Shown here piece by piece: positions 43,984 to 52,421 of a DNA stretch of 64,000 nt; the stretch's first letter is position 1, and every line of letters begins with the position of its first letter. The DNA comes from Pseudooceanicola aestuarii (GTDB lineage Bacteria > Pseudomonadota > Alphaproteobacteria > Rhodobacterales > Rhodobacteraceae), in the NCBI RefSeq assembly GCF_010614805.1, contig NZ_JAAFZC010000003.1, forward strand, positions 124,001-188,000, written 5' to 3'. Both the position numbers and the translations under genes were made by a program. Under the pieces are notes generated by a model. That model saw nothing but the letters and a program-made list of their open reading frames with translations, did not search any database and was not told the origin of the DNA.

Positions 43984-44330
43984 ATTTCGAAGAAATCTCG
44001 AAAAACTTTCGGGCTTTTATCAATAATTAATCCACATTTCCTATCTACTGTTCACGACACGGCTGAAACTGGCCAAGAACAGCGCCACAAGCGCAAGAAC
44101 AGGCATCGGGACAACAACGGAACCATGTGGAGCGGGATTTATCTGACGGACCGGGCCGGACGACGCGGCAGGATCGCCCTGCCAACGGTCGGCGGGGCCT
44201 TGCCTGTCAGCGGCGCATCCTTTTACAAGGGGTTCCGAAATGCCCCGTTTGGCAAGTACAGTTTCACAAAAGTTCTGGTTAGAGGAAGAATTGGCGCAAT
44301 AGCCGCAATGGTGCGAAGGATTGCAACGTG
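43984..44330 (+). promoter_or_regulatory. Intergenic region before the mucR-like gene; no gene seen
   Basis: This 347-base gap is A/T-rich at its left end and holds no convincing coding frame. It contains repeated CAAG words: CAAGAAC at 44074 and 44094 (20 bases apart), CAAGCGC at 44088 and CAAGTAC at 44253. They resemble the CAAGNAT heptamers of the flagellar promoters, but match poorly. It probably holds the promoter of the mucR-motB pair. Confidence 0.35.
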
Positions 44331-44798
44331 ATGCATCAGGAAGACATTGAAGAACAGGCGGCCCTCTCCGAGACTGCGGAACGGCACGCGGCCATCGGCC
44401 ACATCGTCGCCGCCTATGCCGGTCGGCTGGATGTCAGCGCGGATGATATCGTCGCGCTTTATTCGCGGCTGTCGGGCCGGGCGCAGGCTCTGGGCAGCAC
44501 CGCCGCCGGCACGACCCCCGGGGCCGCCCCGGATCAGGTCGCCGGGCTGACCCCGGCCCTGCCCATCGACCGTGCGGTGACCGAGGACAAGGTTTTCTGC
44601 CTGGTCTGCGGACGCGGATTCAAGATGCTGAAACGCCATCTGGGGGCCGAACACGGCATGACGGAGGCGGAGTACCGCGCCGCCTTTGACCTGCCGGAGG
44701 ATTTTCCCCTGGTCGCCCCCAGCTATTCCCGCCGCAAGGCCCGCCACGCGCGGGAGGCCGGGTTCGGCAAATACGACCGCTCCGAACTGGCGGAATGA
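44331..44798 (+). CDS. MucR/Ros-family zinc-finger transcriptional regulator
   Basis: The 155-residue protein has the Ros/MucR prokaryotic zinc finger C-x2-C-x9-H-x4-H (Cys90, Cys93, His103, His108) in VFCLVCGRGFKMLKRHLGAEHG, followed by MTEAEYRAAFDLPEDFPLVAPSYSRRKARHARE. These proteins bind A/T-rich DNA and control exopolysaccharide, motility and cell cycle in alphaproteobacteria. GTG at 44328 and ATG at 44331 are both possible starts. It is encoded 17 bases before motB. Confidence 0.9.
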   Translation: MHQEDIEEQAALSETAERHAAIGHIVAAYAGRLDVSADDIVALYSRLSGRAQALGSTAAGTTPGAAPDQVAGLTPALPIDRAVTEDKVFCLVCGRGFKMLKRHLGAEHGMTEAEYRAAFDLPEDFPLVAPSYSRRKARHAREAGFGKYDRSELAE

Positions 44799-44815
44799 CC
44801 CCGGAGAGCTGATCC

Positions 44816-45841
44816 ATGGCAGGCGGCAACGATCCCTTGATCATCATCAAGAAGATCGAGGAAAATGACGATCACGCCCATCACGGTGGCGGCTGGAAAG
44901 TCGCATATGCCGATTTCATGACGGCGATGATGGCGTTTTTCCTGCTGTTGTGGATCCTCGCCGCCTCGGACGAGGAAAAGCTGCGCGGGCTGGCCGACTA
45001 CTTCACCCCCAGCTTGTCCGACAGCGGCGGACGGGGGGAGGGACTGCTGGACGGGATCGTTCTGGGCCCCGATGGCGTGATGAGCGGCACGGACGGTCCC
45101 AAATCCGACGTGCAATTGCCCAGTTTCGGCCAGGAGAACCCCTTGTCCGTGTTCGACAGCCGTTTGCGCGACGAGAAACCTCAGGTCGTCGTGGAATACG
45201 AGACCCGGCCGGAGGGCACGAAATCCGACACCACCGCCGGGGCGGGGGAGGCGGCTGAGCCCTCTGACGTGACCACGCCGGACCCGGAGGCGCGCGACCC
45301 GCTGCAAACCGCCCGCAACTCCGCCGAGGCCGCAGATGCGACCCGCCAGGCGGCCGAGCGGGAGGCGGAGATGACGCAGTTGGAAGCCTCCATCATCGAC
45401 ACGGTGGCGGGCCGTGACGACCTGGCGGATCTGGCGCAGAACCTGCGGTTCCAGCGCACGCCCGAGGGGCTGGATATCCAGATTGTCGACCGGGACGGCC
45501 GCTCCATGTTCGCCACCGGCAGCGCGCGGATCGAGGATCGGACCCGGCAATTGCTGCGGGTCATCGGGGAGGCGATCGTCGATTTGCCCAACACGCTGAC
45601 CATCTCGGGCCATACCGATGCCGTGCCCTATACCCGCACCACCGGCTATTCCAATTGGGAGCTGTCGGCGGACCGCGCCAATGCCACCCGCCGCGTTCTG
45701 GTCGATACCGGCATCGCGCAAAGCCGCATCACCCGGATCTCCGGCGTGGCTGCCACCCGCCCGCTGACCCCGGACGACCCCACGGCGGCGGAGAATCGGC
45801 GGATCAGCGTCACCTTGAATTACCCCGCAGCCCTGCGCTGA
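44816..45841 (+). CDS. motB: Flagellar motor stator protein MotB
   Basis: This 341-residue protein has one membrane helix near residues 29-50 with the proton-accepting Asp33 in YADFMTAMMAFFLLLW, an unusually long alanine/glutamate-rich linker (residues about 80-200), and a C-terminal OmpA-like peptidoglycan-binding domain with ISGHTDAVPY and NWELSADRANATRRVL. MotB couples MotA to the cell wall. It is encoded apart from motA, downstream of the mucR-like gene. Confidence 0.95.
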   Translation: MAGGNDPLIIIKKIEENDDHAHHGGGWKVAYADFMTAMMAFFLLLWILAASDEEKLRGLADYFTPSLSDSGGRGEGLLDGIVLGPDGVMSGTDGPKSDVQLPSFGQENPLSVFDSRLRDEKPQVVVEYETRPEGTKSDTTAGAGEAAEPSDVTTPDPEARDPLQTARNSAEAADATRQAAEREAEMTQLEASIIDTVAGRDDLADLAQNLRFQRTPEGLDIQIVDRDGRSMFATGSARIEDRTRQLLRVIGEAIVDLPNTLTISGHTDAVPYTRTTGYSNWELSADRANATRRVLVDTGIAQSRITRISGVAATRPLTPDDPTAAENRRISVTLNYPAALR

Positions 45842-46156
45842 AGGGGCAACGATTCGTCTTGAGCTGCCGCAAAATGTGGCGGGAACGGAACGTTTCTTCC
45901 GCTACATGTAGTCTTCTTACACCACCTGTGGCAGAGGTTTCCCTTACGGTAGATTGCTGTGGAAAACCGAGAAAAATCCTCTCTGACCATATGGTTAATC
46001 CTTGTCGGAAGCCGCAGCATTTAGACGCCGCCCGGAACTTACCCACAAGATTTGGCGATGGTGCCGGTGCGACTCTCTTTCCGGTGGGAAAAGGTTGCAC
46101 TAAAGTAAACGTGACGCTGGCGGAGTGGGTGCTGCCGGTGCCACGTGAGGGACAGA
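45842..46156 (+). promoter_or_regulatory. Intergenic region between motB and the 46157 gene; no gene seen
   Basis: This 315-base gap has no convincing frame. It contains ACCATATGGTTAATC near 45987, which includes GGTTAA, half of a CtrA-type box, without the second TTAA at 7 bases. No hairpin with T-run was recognised. Confidence 0.3.
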
Positions 46157-46924
46157 ATGATGAGTATCGCGGAACTTTTGCCGTTAATCTGGCAGGGCGG
46201 AGTCATGCCTTTGACCACCGAAACCCGGTTTTCCGCCGCGTTCGAAGCCCTGGTTCCGGCCAGCGCGACCTTTCTGTCCTGTCGTGGCGCGGATCTGCCG
46301 CGAGTGCTGACGGATGATACCGAACTGGCCCCGGCGCTGCCGCTGGGCGATGTTCTGGCCGAGGAACTTGCCCTCGACGTGCCCTATGATTGCCTGGTGG
46401 TGTTGGTGCCCGAGGGCGCCGATGACCGCTTCTCCCGCGCCCTGGGGCGTGCCGTTGGCGACTGCCTGCTGATCGCGCAGGATCGGGGCCATCTGCCGAT
46501 GGAACGGGAAACCGACGCGCTGTTCATGCTGGCCCATTCGGCGGCCCGCCTGGCCTGCACCGCGCGGCTGCGGGATCTGGGCGTGGAGGCGCGGCCATTC
46601 TGTCTGGGCCTTGCCGACAGCCTGGACCGGTTCTGGTGCCGGGGCGCGGCCAAAGGTGGCTCAGGCGCATTGTTCGCCCGCTCCGATTTCCTGAGCCAAC
46701 CGCAACTGACCGCCTATCTGCGCCGTCTCGACCCGTGCTTTACTGCCCCCGAGCCGCGTCGGATCCCGATCGACCTGCTGACCGTCTCGGGCAGCGGTCT
46801 GGGCGTCGGCGACTGGATCGCCTGCCTTCAGGCCGGGCTGCGGGAGGCGCTGGATCCTTCGGTCAGCCCCTATGCGCTGCCGGCCACGGTGCGGCGGCCG
46901 CAATGGCGTTTTAACCTTCATTAA
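46157..46924 (+). CDS. Unknown protein encoded before the flagellar sigma factor
   Basis: This 255-residue protein starts at the ATG at 46157 after GAGGGA and was not recognised. It contains no signal peptide or membrane helix. Segments such as DVPYDCLVVLVPEGADDRFSRALGRAVGDCLLIAQDRGHL suggest a Rossmann-like fold, and RIPIDLLTVSGSGLGVGDWIACLQ ends the domain. It precedes the sigma factor gene by 76 bases and may be co-transcribed; a motility role is inferred from position. Confidence 0.75.
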   Translation: MMSIAELLPLIWQGGVMPLTTETRFSAAFEALVPASATFLSCRGADLPRVLTDDTELAPALPLGDVLAEELALDVPYDCLVVLVPEGADDRFSRALGRAVGDCLLIAQDRGHLPMERETDALFMLAHSAARLACTARLRDLGVEARPFCLGLADSLDRFWCRGAAKGGSGALFARSDFLSQPQLTAYLRRLDPCFTAPEPRRIPIDLLTVSGSGLGVGDWIACLQAGLREALDPSVSPYALPATVRRPQWRFNLH

Positions 46925-47000
46925 ATCAAACAAAACTTCCTGATTTCCGCGATTTGTGCTTACTTGTCCTTGCAGGCAAGGAAACGATTGGGCGTTTTTC

Positions 47001-47750
47001 ATGATGTCCATGTCTTATCACGCTGCGATGCGCGAACCTCTTCTGGAAGTTGACCATGAAAAGGCCGCCATCCGCAGCTGGCAGGATCAGGGAGACCCGA
47101 AAGCATTGGAGGTTCTGGTACGCTCGCACGCGCGCCAGGCCTGGTCCCATGCGGCACGGTTCACCGACAACCCTGTACATCTCGAGGACCTGGCCGCCGA
47201 AGGGGTGATCGGCATCATCCGCGCCGCCAACAATTTCGACCGCGAACAGGAGGTCCGGTTTTCGACCTATGCCGCCTGGTGGATCATGAACGGCGTCTCC
47301 AACGCCCTGTCGCGGATCAAGGCGGTGATCGATATTCCGGCGCGCACCTACCTGGACGCCCAGTTGGGCCGACTGCCGGAAGAGGAGCGCCGCCTGGTGC
47401 GCATGGCGGCCCAGGGTCTCGTTGCCATCGACAGCGCGGCGCAGGACGACGATCCCACCGGGCGCAACATGTTGGTCAGTGGCGATATCGGTCCCGAGGA
47501 AGCGCTGGTTCTGGACAGTCACCAGCAGGCACTGGCGCGGCTGTTGCAGGATGCGCTGGCTGAAATGACGGCAGAGGAAGTTGCGGTGATCCATCGGCGG
47601 AAACTGCGATCGCCTCCCGATCCGCTGGCTGAAATCGCCACGGATCTTGGCACCAGCACAGACCGCCTGCGGCAGGTGGAAAAACGCGCCATCCTGCGTC
47701 TGCGGCGCAAGTTGATCGACAAGGGGTTTTCGCGGAACGTGCTGACATGA
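47001..47750 (+). CDS. RNA polymerase sigma-70-family factor, RpoH-like, in the flagellar locus
   Basis: This 249-residue factor has region 2 (HLEDLAAEGVIGIIRAANNFDREQEVRFSTYAAWWIMNGVSNAL) and region 4 (LAEMTAEEVAVIHRRKLRSPPDPLAEIATDLGTSTDRLRQVEKRAILRLRRKL). It resembles RpoH but the RpoH-box segment after region 2 is not obvious, and the sequence is not FliA-like. The ATG at 47001 lacks a clear ribosome-binding site. Its stop overlaps the fliK start, so sigma factor and hook-length protein are coupled. It may serve a class of flagellar promoters. Confidence 0.85.
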   Translation: MMSMSYHAAMREPLLEVDHEKAAIRSWQDQGDPKALEVLVRSHARQAWSHAARFTDNPVHLEDLAAEGVIGIIRAANNFDREQEVRFSTYAAWWIMNGVSNALSRIKAVIDIPARTYLDAQLGRLPEEERRLVRMAAQGLVAIDSAAQDDDPTGRNMLVSGDIGPEEALVLDSHQQALARLLQDALAEMTAEEVAVIHRRKLRSPPDPLAEIATDLGTSTDRLRQVEKRAILRLRRKLIDKGFSRNVLT

Positions 47751-49480
47751 TTGATCTTCAGGCCCTGCTGGCCCGGTTGTCCGGGGGGGCGGTGACGCCG
47801 GCTGACAGCGCTGGAACCACAGCTGCGCGCGGGCTGTTCCCCGCCGTGCTGTCGGCCTTGCGCGGCGGCGAGGTGGTGGCGCAGGGGGCCGGGCCCTCGG
47901 GCCACGTGGCGGCGGATCCGCTGGCGCGGGTCGATGCGATCCTGGCAGAGGCGGCGGCCTGGCTGGCCGATCCCGACCTTTCGGATATCGAGATCGCGGG
48001 ACAGCTGGAAGCCGCGTTGACCCGACTGCGGCCGGTCCTGTCGCAGATCATGGCCGTGCAGACGGGGCCATCGGGGCAGGGCGCGACCGCGGTGCTGGCC
48101 GCCCTGTCGTCCGGCCCCGGCGGCGAAGCGGAGGCGGTGCCCCCCGCTCCGCGTGGCCTGGCCGCAGCATTGCCTGCCCTGGGGGAGGTGCTGCGCGGGA
48201 TGGCAGAGGCCGGGCAGGTGGCCGACACCGGCGGGGCGGCCCCGCTCGATGCGACGGATCAAGGCGGTGGGGACACCGGCCTGGCTGTCGCCGCGCTTCC
48301 CCCTGCCGTGTTGCTGCTGTTGCGCGCCGCCATCCTGCCGGAGGCCCAGGCGCCCCGGTTTGCCGCTGCCGCGCAGTCGGGCGGTGGCATGGCCGATATT
48401 CCCGCCGGATGGGCGGGCAAGGCGGTGCCGCTCGGGATGCTGGGGCAGGGCGGGCGGATCACGGGCAGCACATCGGAAGCCGGGGCGCGCCCTGCGACGG
48501 TGGGCGGCCCGGTTGTGCCAATGACCACGCCGCCACGATCCCATGCGCAACCGCCCGGCGCGGGTCTGCCCGTGGTGGCGCCCGTCACGCCGGACGCCAC
48601 GCCGCCCGCGCTGACGCAGATCGCCGCGACAGAAGTGACCGGGCGCTTGCCCGTTGCGGCGGGTCCGGCATCTGTGGCGCAGACTGGTGTGGACCCCGCG
48701 CCACCCCGCGCCACGGTACAAAACTGGTCGCCGGTACCGTCAGGACTTCGGCCTCTACCACAGGCGGACCGTCCCGTGCATGCGCCCGCCGCGCCGGAGA
48801 TGACGGCGCCCTTGGCCACCCCGGTCCCCGAACCGGACGAACCAGCCCGGTCCTTGCCGGATATGTCCGTAACGGCGCCCTCTCTCCAGCCCGCTGCGAC
48901 GGGCGCACGGACGACAACCGCGCCCGTGACGCCCGTCGCGGCGCAGGAGGTCACGCCCAGCGGCAGCCCGGAGCCGCCCCAGGCCGCGCCGCAGCCGGTG
49001 GCGCAGGCGCCGCAAACCCTGCCATCTGCCGCGCCGCAAACCCCGGCACAACAGGCGACCCCGCAGGCGGCAGAGCTGTTCGGTCAGATCCGCGCGCAGG
49101 TCACCACCGGATCGGAGATGCGCATCAGCCTGACGCCGGACAATCTGGGCGGGGTGGAGATTGACGTGCTCACCGACGAGACCGGGCAGTTGCGTATAGC
49201 TGTCCGGGCCGAGCATCCCGCCGTCCTGTCCCTGATGCGGGCGGATCGCGACGGGCTGCTGGCCCTGCTGCGCGAGGTGGGTCATGCGATTGACGACAAG
49301 GGGCTGTCCCTGTCGGATTTCGGCACGGGTGGCGAGCCGCGCGGCGACCGTCAGACCCCGCAGCGCCCCGCCGGTGCCCTGCTTTCCGTCGCCCCCCTGA
49401 CGGAAGGAGAGACCCCCGCCGAGACATCCCCAAAGCAGCCCGCCACCGCCCCATCCGGCGGTGTCGATCTGCGGATCTGA
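47747..49480 (+). CDS. fliK: Flagellar hook-length control protein FliK
   Basis: This 577-residue protein has a long low-complexity central region rich in Pro, Ala and Thr (about residues 240-440), as in FliK. The conserved C-terminal domain (about residues 440-530) contains TTGSEMRISLTPDNLGGVEIDVLT and RIAVRAEHPAVLSLMRADRDGLLALLREVGHAID. FliK measures hook length and switches export from hook to filament substrates. It lies upstream of flgD, the hook cap gene, in the usual pairing. Confidence 0.92.
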   Translation: MIDLQALLARLSGGAVTPADSAGTTAARGLFPAVLSALRGGEVVAQGAGPSGHVAADPLARVDAILAEAAAWLADPDLSDIEIAGQLEAALTRLRPVLSQIMAVQTGPSGQGATAVLAALSSGPGGEAEAVPPAPRGLAAALPALGEVLRGMAEAGQVADTGGAAPLDATDQGGGDTGLAVAALPPAVLLLLRAAILPEAQAPRFAAAAQSGGGMADIPAGWAGKAVPLGMLGQGGRITGSTSEAGARPATVGGPVVPMTTPPRSHAQPPGAGLPVVAPVTPDATPPALTQIAATEVTGRLPVAAGPASVAQTGVDPAPPRATVQNWSPVPSGLRPLPQADRPVHAPAAPEMTAPLATPVPEPDEPARSLPDMSVTAPSLQPAATGARTTTAPVTPVAAQEVTPSGSPEPPQAAPQPVAQAPQTLPSAAPQTPAQQATPQAAELFGQIRAQVTTGSEMRISLTPDNLGGVEIDVLTDETGQLRIAVRAEHPAVLSLMRADRDGLLALLREVGHAIDDKGLSLSDFGTGGEPRGDRQTPQRPAGALLSVAPLTEGETPAETSPKQPATAPSGGVDLRI

Positions 49481-49492
49481 GAGGAAAATACC

Positions 49493-50167
49493 ATGGCCAT
49501 CGACCCACTTGTCGGTACCGGCATCGCCAGCGGCAGCCAGATCAGTGCCGCGCAAGGTTCGTTGAGTGAACTGGGGGCGGATTACCAACGCTTCCTGACA
49601 CTGCTGACAGCTCAGATATCGAACCAGGATCCGCTGGAGCCGATGGACAGCACCACCTTTGTCTCCCAGCTTGCCCAGCTGAGCCAGGTGGAGCAATCGG
49701 TGGTCACCAACAGCAACCTTGAAGGGTTGTCGGCGCAGCTGACCAGCGTTGCGGCGCTGGCCGGTGTCGGGATGATCGGGCGCACGGTCACCGCCCCCTC
49801 CGACCAGCTGGTGCTGAGCGATGGCGCGGCAGAGTTCCAGTACCGGCTGGGCGGCGCGGCAGAGCAGGTCAGCGCTCTGATCCGCACCTCCGACGGGGTG
49901 CTGCTGCGGGAGATTGCCAGCCTGCCGACAGAGGCCGAGAGCTTGCATTCCGTGGATTGGAACGGGCTGGATGTTGACGGGCTGCCCGTGCCTGACGGGA
50001 CGTTTTTCGTGGAGATCCGGGCGCTTGATGCCCAGGGCGCAGCGGTGAACACGGCCAGCTACGCGCGGGCGCAGGTCACGGGAATGAATTTCGACGGCGG
50101 CACCACGAACCTGGCGCTGGCCAATGGTGAGCTGATCCAGCTGGGGCTGGTGGAAACCATCGAATAG
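49493..50167 (+). CDS. flgD: Flagellar hook-capping protein FlgD
   Basis: This 224-residue protein has the FlgD N-terminus with YQRFLTLLTAQISNQDPLEPMDSTTFVSQLAQLSQVEQSV, the most conserved part, and a C-terminal Tudor/FnIII-like portion with LDVDGLPVPDGTFFVEIRALDAQG. FlgD is a scaffold for hook assembly. The ATG follows GAGAGG. It is convergent with the FliL-like gene. Confidence 0.93.
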   Translation: MAIDPLVGTGIASGSQISAAQGSLSELGADYQRFLTLLTAQISNQDPLEPMDSTTFVSQLAQLSQVEQSVVTNSNLEGLSAQLTSVAALAGVGMIGRTVTAPSDQLVLSDGAAEFQYRLGGAAEQVSALIRTSDGVLLREIASLPTEAESLHSVDWNGLDVDGLPVPDGTFFVEIRALDAQGAAVNTASYARAQVTGMNFDGGTTNLALANGELIQLGLVETIE

Positions 50168-50222
50168 GGCGGCCAGGGTTGCTGCGGGTCGGGGCGGGCT
50201 GTCACGATGGGCGGGTGTGGGG

Positions 50223-50912
50223 TCAGCTGCGCGGCACGTCGGCCTTGAACAGGGTCAGGAACAGAACGTCCTCGACGCTGCTGCCAAACCCGGCTTGAAG
50301 TTCGGCGGAGACATCGCGCGACAGCATGTCGGTGTCGATACTGGCCCCGCGCAGCGCCGGCGTTTCGGCCAGCCGGTACATGGAGGTCAGGATCGCGTCC
50401 CGCAGCCGCGAGGCGTTTTGCGCGACGTAGAAATATTCCGCCGCCTCCATGTCACGGACAGAGACCCCGACATCCGATACGACATAGGTGATGCTGTTGG
50501 CATTCTGCACCGGCACGGTCACGCGGCCGACCTTGATCACCTTGCTGTCGCGGACGATGGCGCGCAGGTTTTCGTCGGGGTCCTTCAGCGCCACGGGACG
50601 GGGCGGCGCGCGGTAGGTGCCGGGCGAGATATGCGCGCGGTCGGCCTCTTCCCTGGCGGTGGGCGCGGGTTTGCGCGGCAGGGTCAGGGCGGCGGGCGTG
50701 ACCTGGGCCTCATGCTCCACCGGGGTGGACGCGGGAGCGTGGGCCGGGGCGTTGTCCTCGGCCAGCCCGTTCAGCAGGTCGCGGGGGCCGCTGTGTTCGG
50801 CGCGGTGCGGCGGTGCGGCGCCATCGTCCTTCGTCAGCAACACGCCGGCCCCGTACCCGGCAACGCCGAAGACGATTGGCAGAACGGCGAGGGCGATTCG
50901 AGAAGTCTTCAT
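50223..50912 (-). CDS. Membrane-anchored FliL-like protein
   Basis: This 229-residue protein has one N-terminal membrane segment (IALAVLPIVFGVAGYGAGVLL), a proline/alanine-rich linker (about residues 30-110) and a C-terminal domain with LRDAILTSMYRLAETPALRGASIDTDMLSRDVSAELQAGFGSSVEDVLFLTLFK. This ending resembles the stomatin-like domain of FliL, which supports the stator. The call is tentative, because similarity is by pattern. It is downstream of flgH in the flgFGAH operon. Confidence 0.6.
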   Translation of the reverse strand: MKTSRIALAVLPIVFGVAGYGAGVLLTKDDGAAPPHRAEHSGPRDLLNGLAEDNAPAHAPASTPVEHEAQVTPAALTLPRKPAPTAREEADRAHISPGTYRAPPRPVALKDPDENLRAIVRDSKVIKVGRVTVPVQNANSITYVVSDVGVSVRDMEAAEYFYVAQNASRLRDAILTSMYRLAETPALRGASIDTDMLSRDVSAELQAGFGSSVEDVLFLTLFKADVPRS

Positions 50913-50996
50913 CCGGGCATCCGATTCACTGGGTCAGCGGTTCTTATGCCCGGTGAATCCGGCGATACTTCCGTGAAACCATGGCGAAAGGACGGA

Positions 50997-51758
50997 TCAA
51001 TATGGCAGGATTATGTCCATCAAGTCTTCGCCGTAGCCGCGTTGCTGCTGCCGGGAGATGCCGCCGCGTCCGCCATAGGTGATCCGTGCCTCGGCGATCT
51101 TGTCATAGGGAATGGTGTTGTTCATCTGGATATCCTGCGGCCGGATGATCCCCGCGACGCGCAGTTCGCGCAGCTCTTCGTTGACCTTCACTTCCTGGCG
51201 GCCCGCGACGACCATGTTGCCGTTGGGCAATTCCTGCACCACCAGCGCCGCGACTTTCAGGGAGATGGATTCGTTGCGCCGGATCTGCCCGGACCCGCCG
51301 CTGCCGGTGGTGGAGGAGATGTCGACGATATTGTCCGAAGGCAGATCCTCCGGCCCGACACCGGGCAGGATCTTGTCGATCTGTGAGCCGTAGCCGAACA
51401 GTTTCGGGAAGGCGACAGAGCTGCCGCCCGTGCGGCTGCGGTCGCTGGCGTTGGACAGCTGCGCCTCGTCGTCGATCTCGATCAGGATGGTCAGGATGTC
51501 ACCGACATCCGTGGCCCGCTGGTCGCCAAAGAACCCGCTGGAGCCGCGTTCCCAGAGCGAGGCACGCTCTGCCCGATAGGGCACGCGGGCCGGTTCGGGC
51601 GGCGGCATCGGGACCTGCACCGTCTGCGCCTCCCGCAGGGTGGCATCGTCCAGCCCGACACGGCTGACCTGCGGATCGCGGTCGAAGGCGGGGGTTCCGC
51701 AGGCGCTCAGAAGGCCGGGAACAATCAACAGGCACAAGGCAGGGGCGCGGCGGGTCAT
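50997..51758 (-). CDS. flgH: Flagellar L-ring lipoprotein FlgH
   Basis: This 253-residue lipoprotein has a signal peptide with lipobox LLSAC (Cys20) and FlgH motifs: ASLWERGSSGFFGDQRATDVGDILTILIEI, LPNGNMVVAGRQEVKVNEELRELRVAGIIRPQDI and ARITYGGRG. FlgH forms the outer-membrane L-ring around the rod. The gene overlaps flgA by 4 bases. Confidence 0.95.
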   Translation of the reverse strand: MTRRAPALCLLIVPGLLSACGTPAFDRDPQVSRVGLDDATLREAQTVQVPMPPPEPARVPYRAERASLWERGSSGFFGDQRATDVGDILTILIEIDDEAQLSNASDRSRTGGSSVAFPKLFGYGSQIDKILPGVGPEDLPSDNIVDISSTTGSGGSGQIRRNESISLKVAALVVQELPNGNMVVAGRQEVKVNEELRELRVAGIIRPQDIQMNNTIPYDKIAEARITYGGRGGISRQQQRGYGEDLMDIILPY

Positions 51759-52417
51759 CGGACGATCTCCACAAGGCCGGGCTCTGTCGCCATGCCGACG
51801 AGAGAGCGGTTGCTGACAAGGTTCACGATCCGCAGTTCCTGACCGCGATGGGCATCCTCCAGCGACCGGCCGGGGGCAGAGACGCGGACCTGGCCGTCGT
51901 CAAACACGATCTCGATCCGGTCGCCGCGCGTGATCACCAGCGGCTTGATCACCGATTGCTGCATCACCGGGCGGCCCTGCGGCAACATGCGCCGCACCTG
52001 CATCCCGACCAGGGCGGTGCGGTCGACCACCGTATAGGCGCCGACGCGGTTCAGCGGCAGGTCCAGATCGTCCAGATCGGCATCGCGCAGGATCTCTCCG
52101 GGCATCAGGCGGCGGGTGGTGACGGGCACTGCGATGCTGGCCCAGACCAACCCGCCGATGCGCTGCACCTGACCGTTTTCCAGCACCGCGTTGGCCAGGA
52201 ACTGCCCGGTCTTCCGGTCCATCCAGTAATCCGAGAACATCACCGCATCCTCCGGGCGCCGACCGTTGACGCGCACCCGGATTTCCGCCCCCTCGGGCAG
52301 CTGCGCGCCCCATTCGGCACGGGCGCGTTCCTCCACCAGGGTTTCGGGGGTTGCGGCGGTGGCGGGTCCGGCAATGGCGAGGACCAGCATCAGGGCCGGG
52401 ATCAGGAACCTGCGCAT
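51755..52417 (-). CDS. flgA: Flagellar P-ring chaperone FlgA
   Basis: This 220-residue exported protein has a signal peptide (MRRFLIPALMLVLAIAGPATAA) and a SAF domain with MPGEILRDADLDDLDLPLNRVGAYTVVDRTALVGMQVRRMLPQGRPV, plus the FlgA C-terminus IEIVFDDGQVRVSAPGRSLEDAHRGQELRIVNL. It assists P-ring assembly from FlgI, whose gene lies at 60847. The gene is 4 bases downstream of flgG. Confidence 0.93.
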   Translation of the reverse strand: MRRFLIPALMLVLAIAGPATAATPETLVEERARAEWGAQLPEGAEIRVRVNGRRPEDAVMFSDYWMDRKTGQFLANAVLENGQVQRIGGLVWASIAVPVTTRRLMPGEILRDADLDDLDLPLNRVGAYTVVDRTALVGMQVRRMLPQGRPVMQQSVIKPLVITRGDRIEIVFDDGQVRVSAPGRSLEDAHRGQELRIVNLVSNRSLVGMATEPGLVEIVR

Positions 52418-52421
52418 CGGA

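Noticed and set aside
44125..44331. A short plus-strand frame of 68 codons before the mucR-like gene
   Set aside because: No ribosome-binding site, no similarity and unusual composition compared with neighbouring genes; more likely leader DNA.
46921..46940. TTAA words with 6-base spacing near the end of the 46157 gene as a CtrA box for the sigma factor
   Set aside because: The spacing is 6 instead of 7 and the site overlaps the stop of the upstream gene, so it does not meet the consensus.
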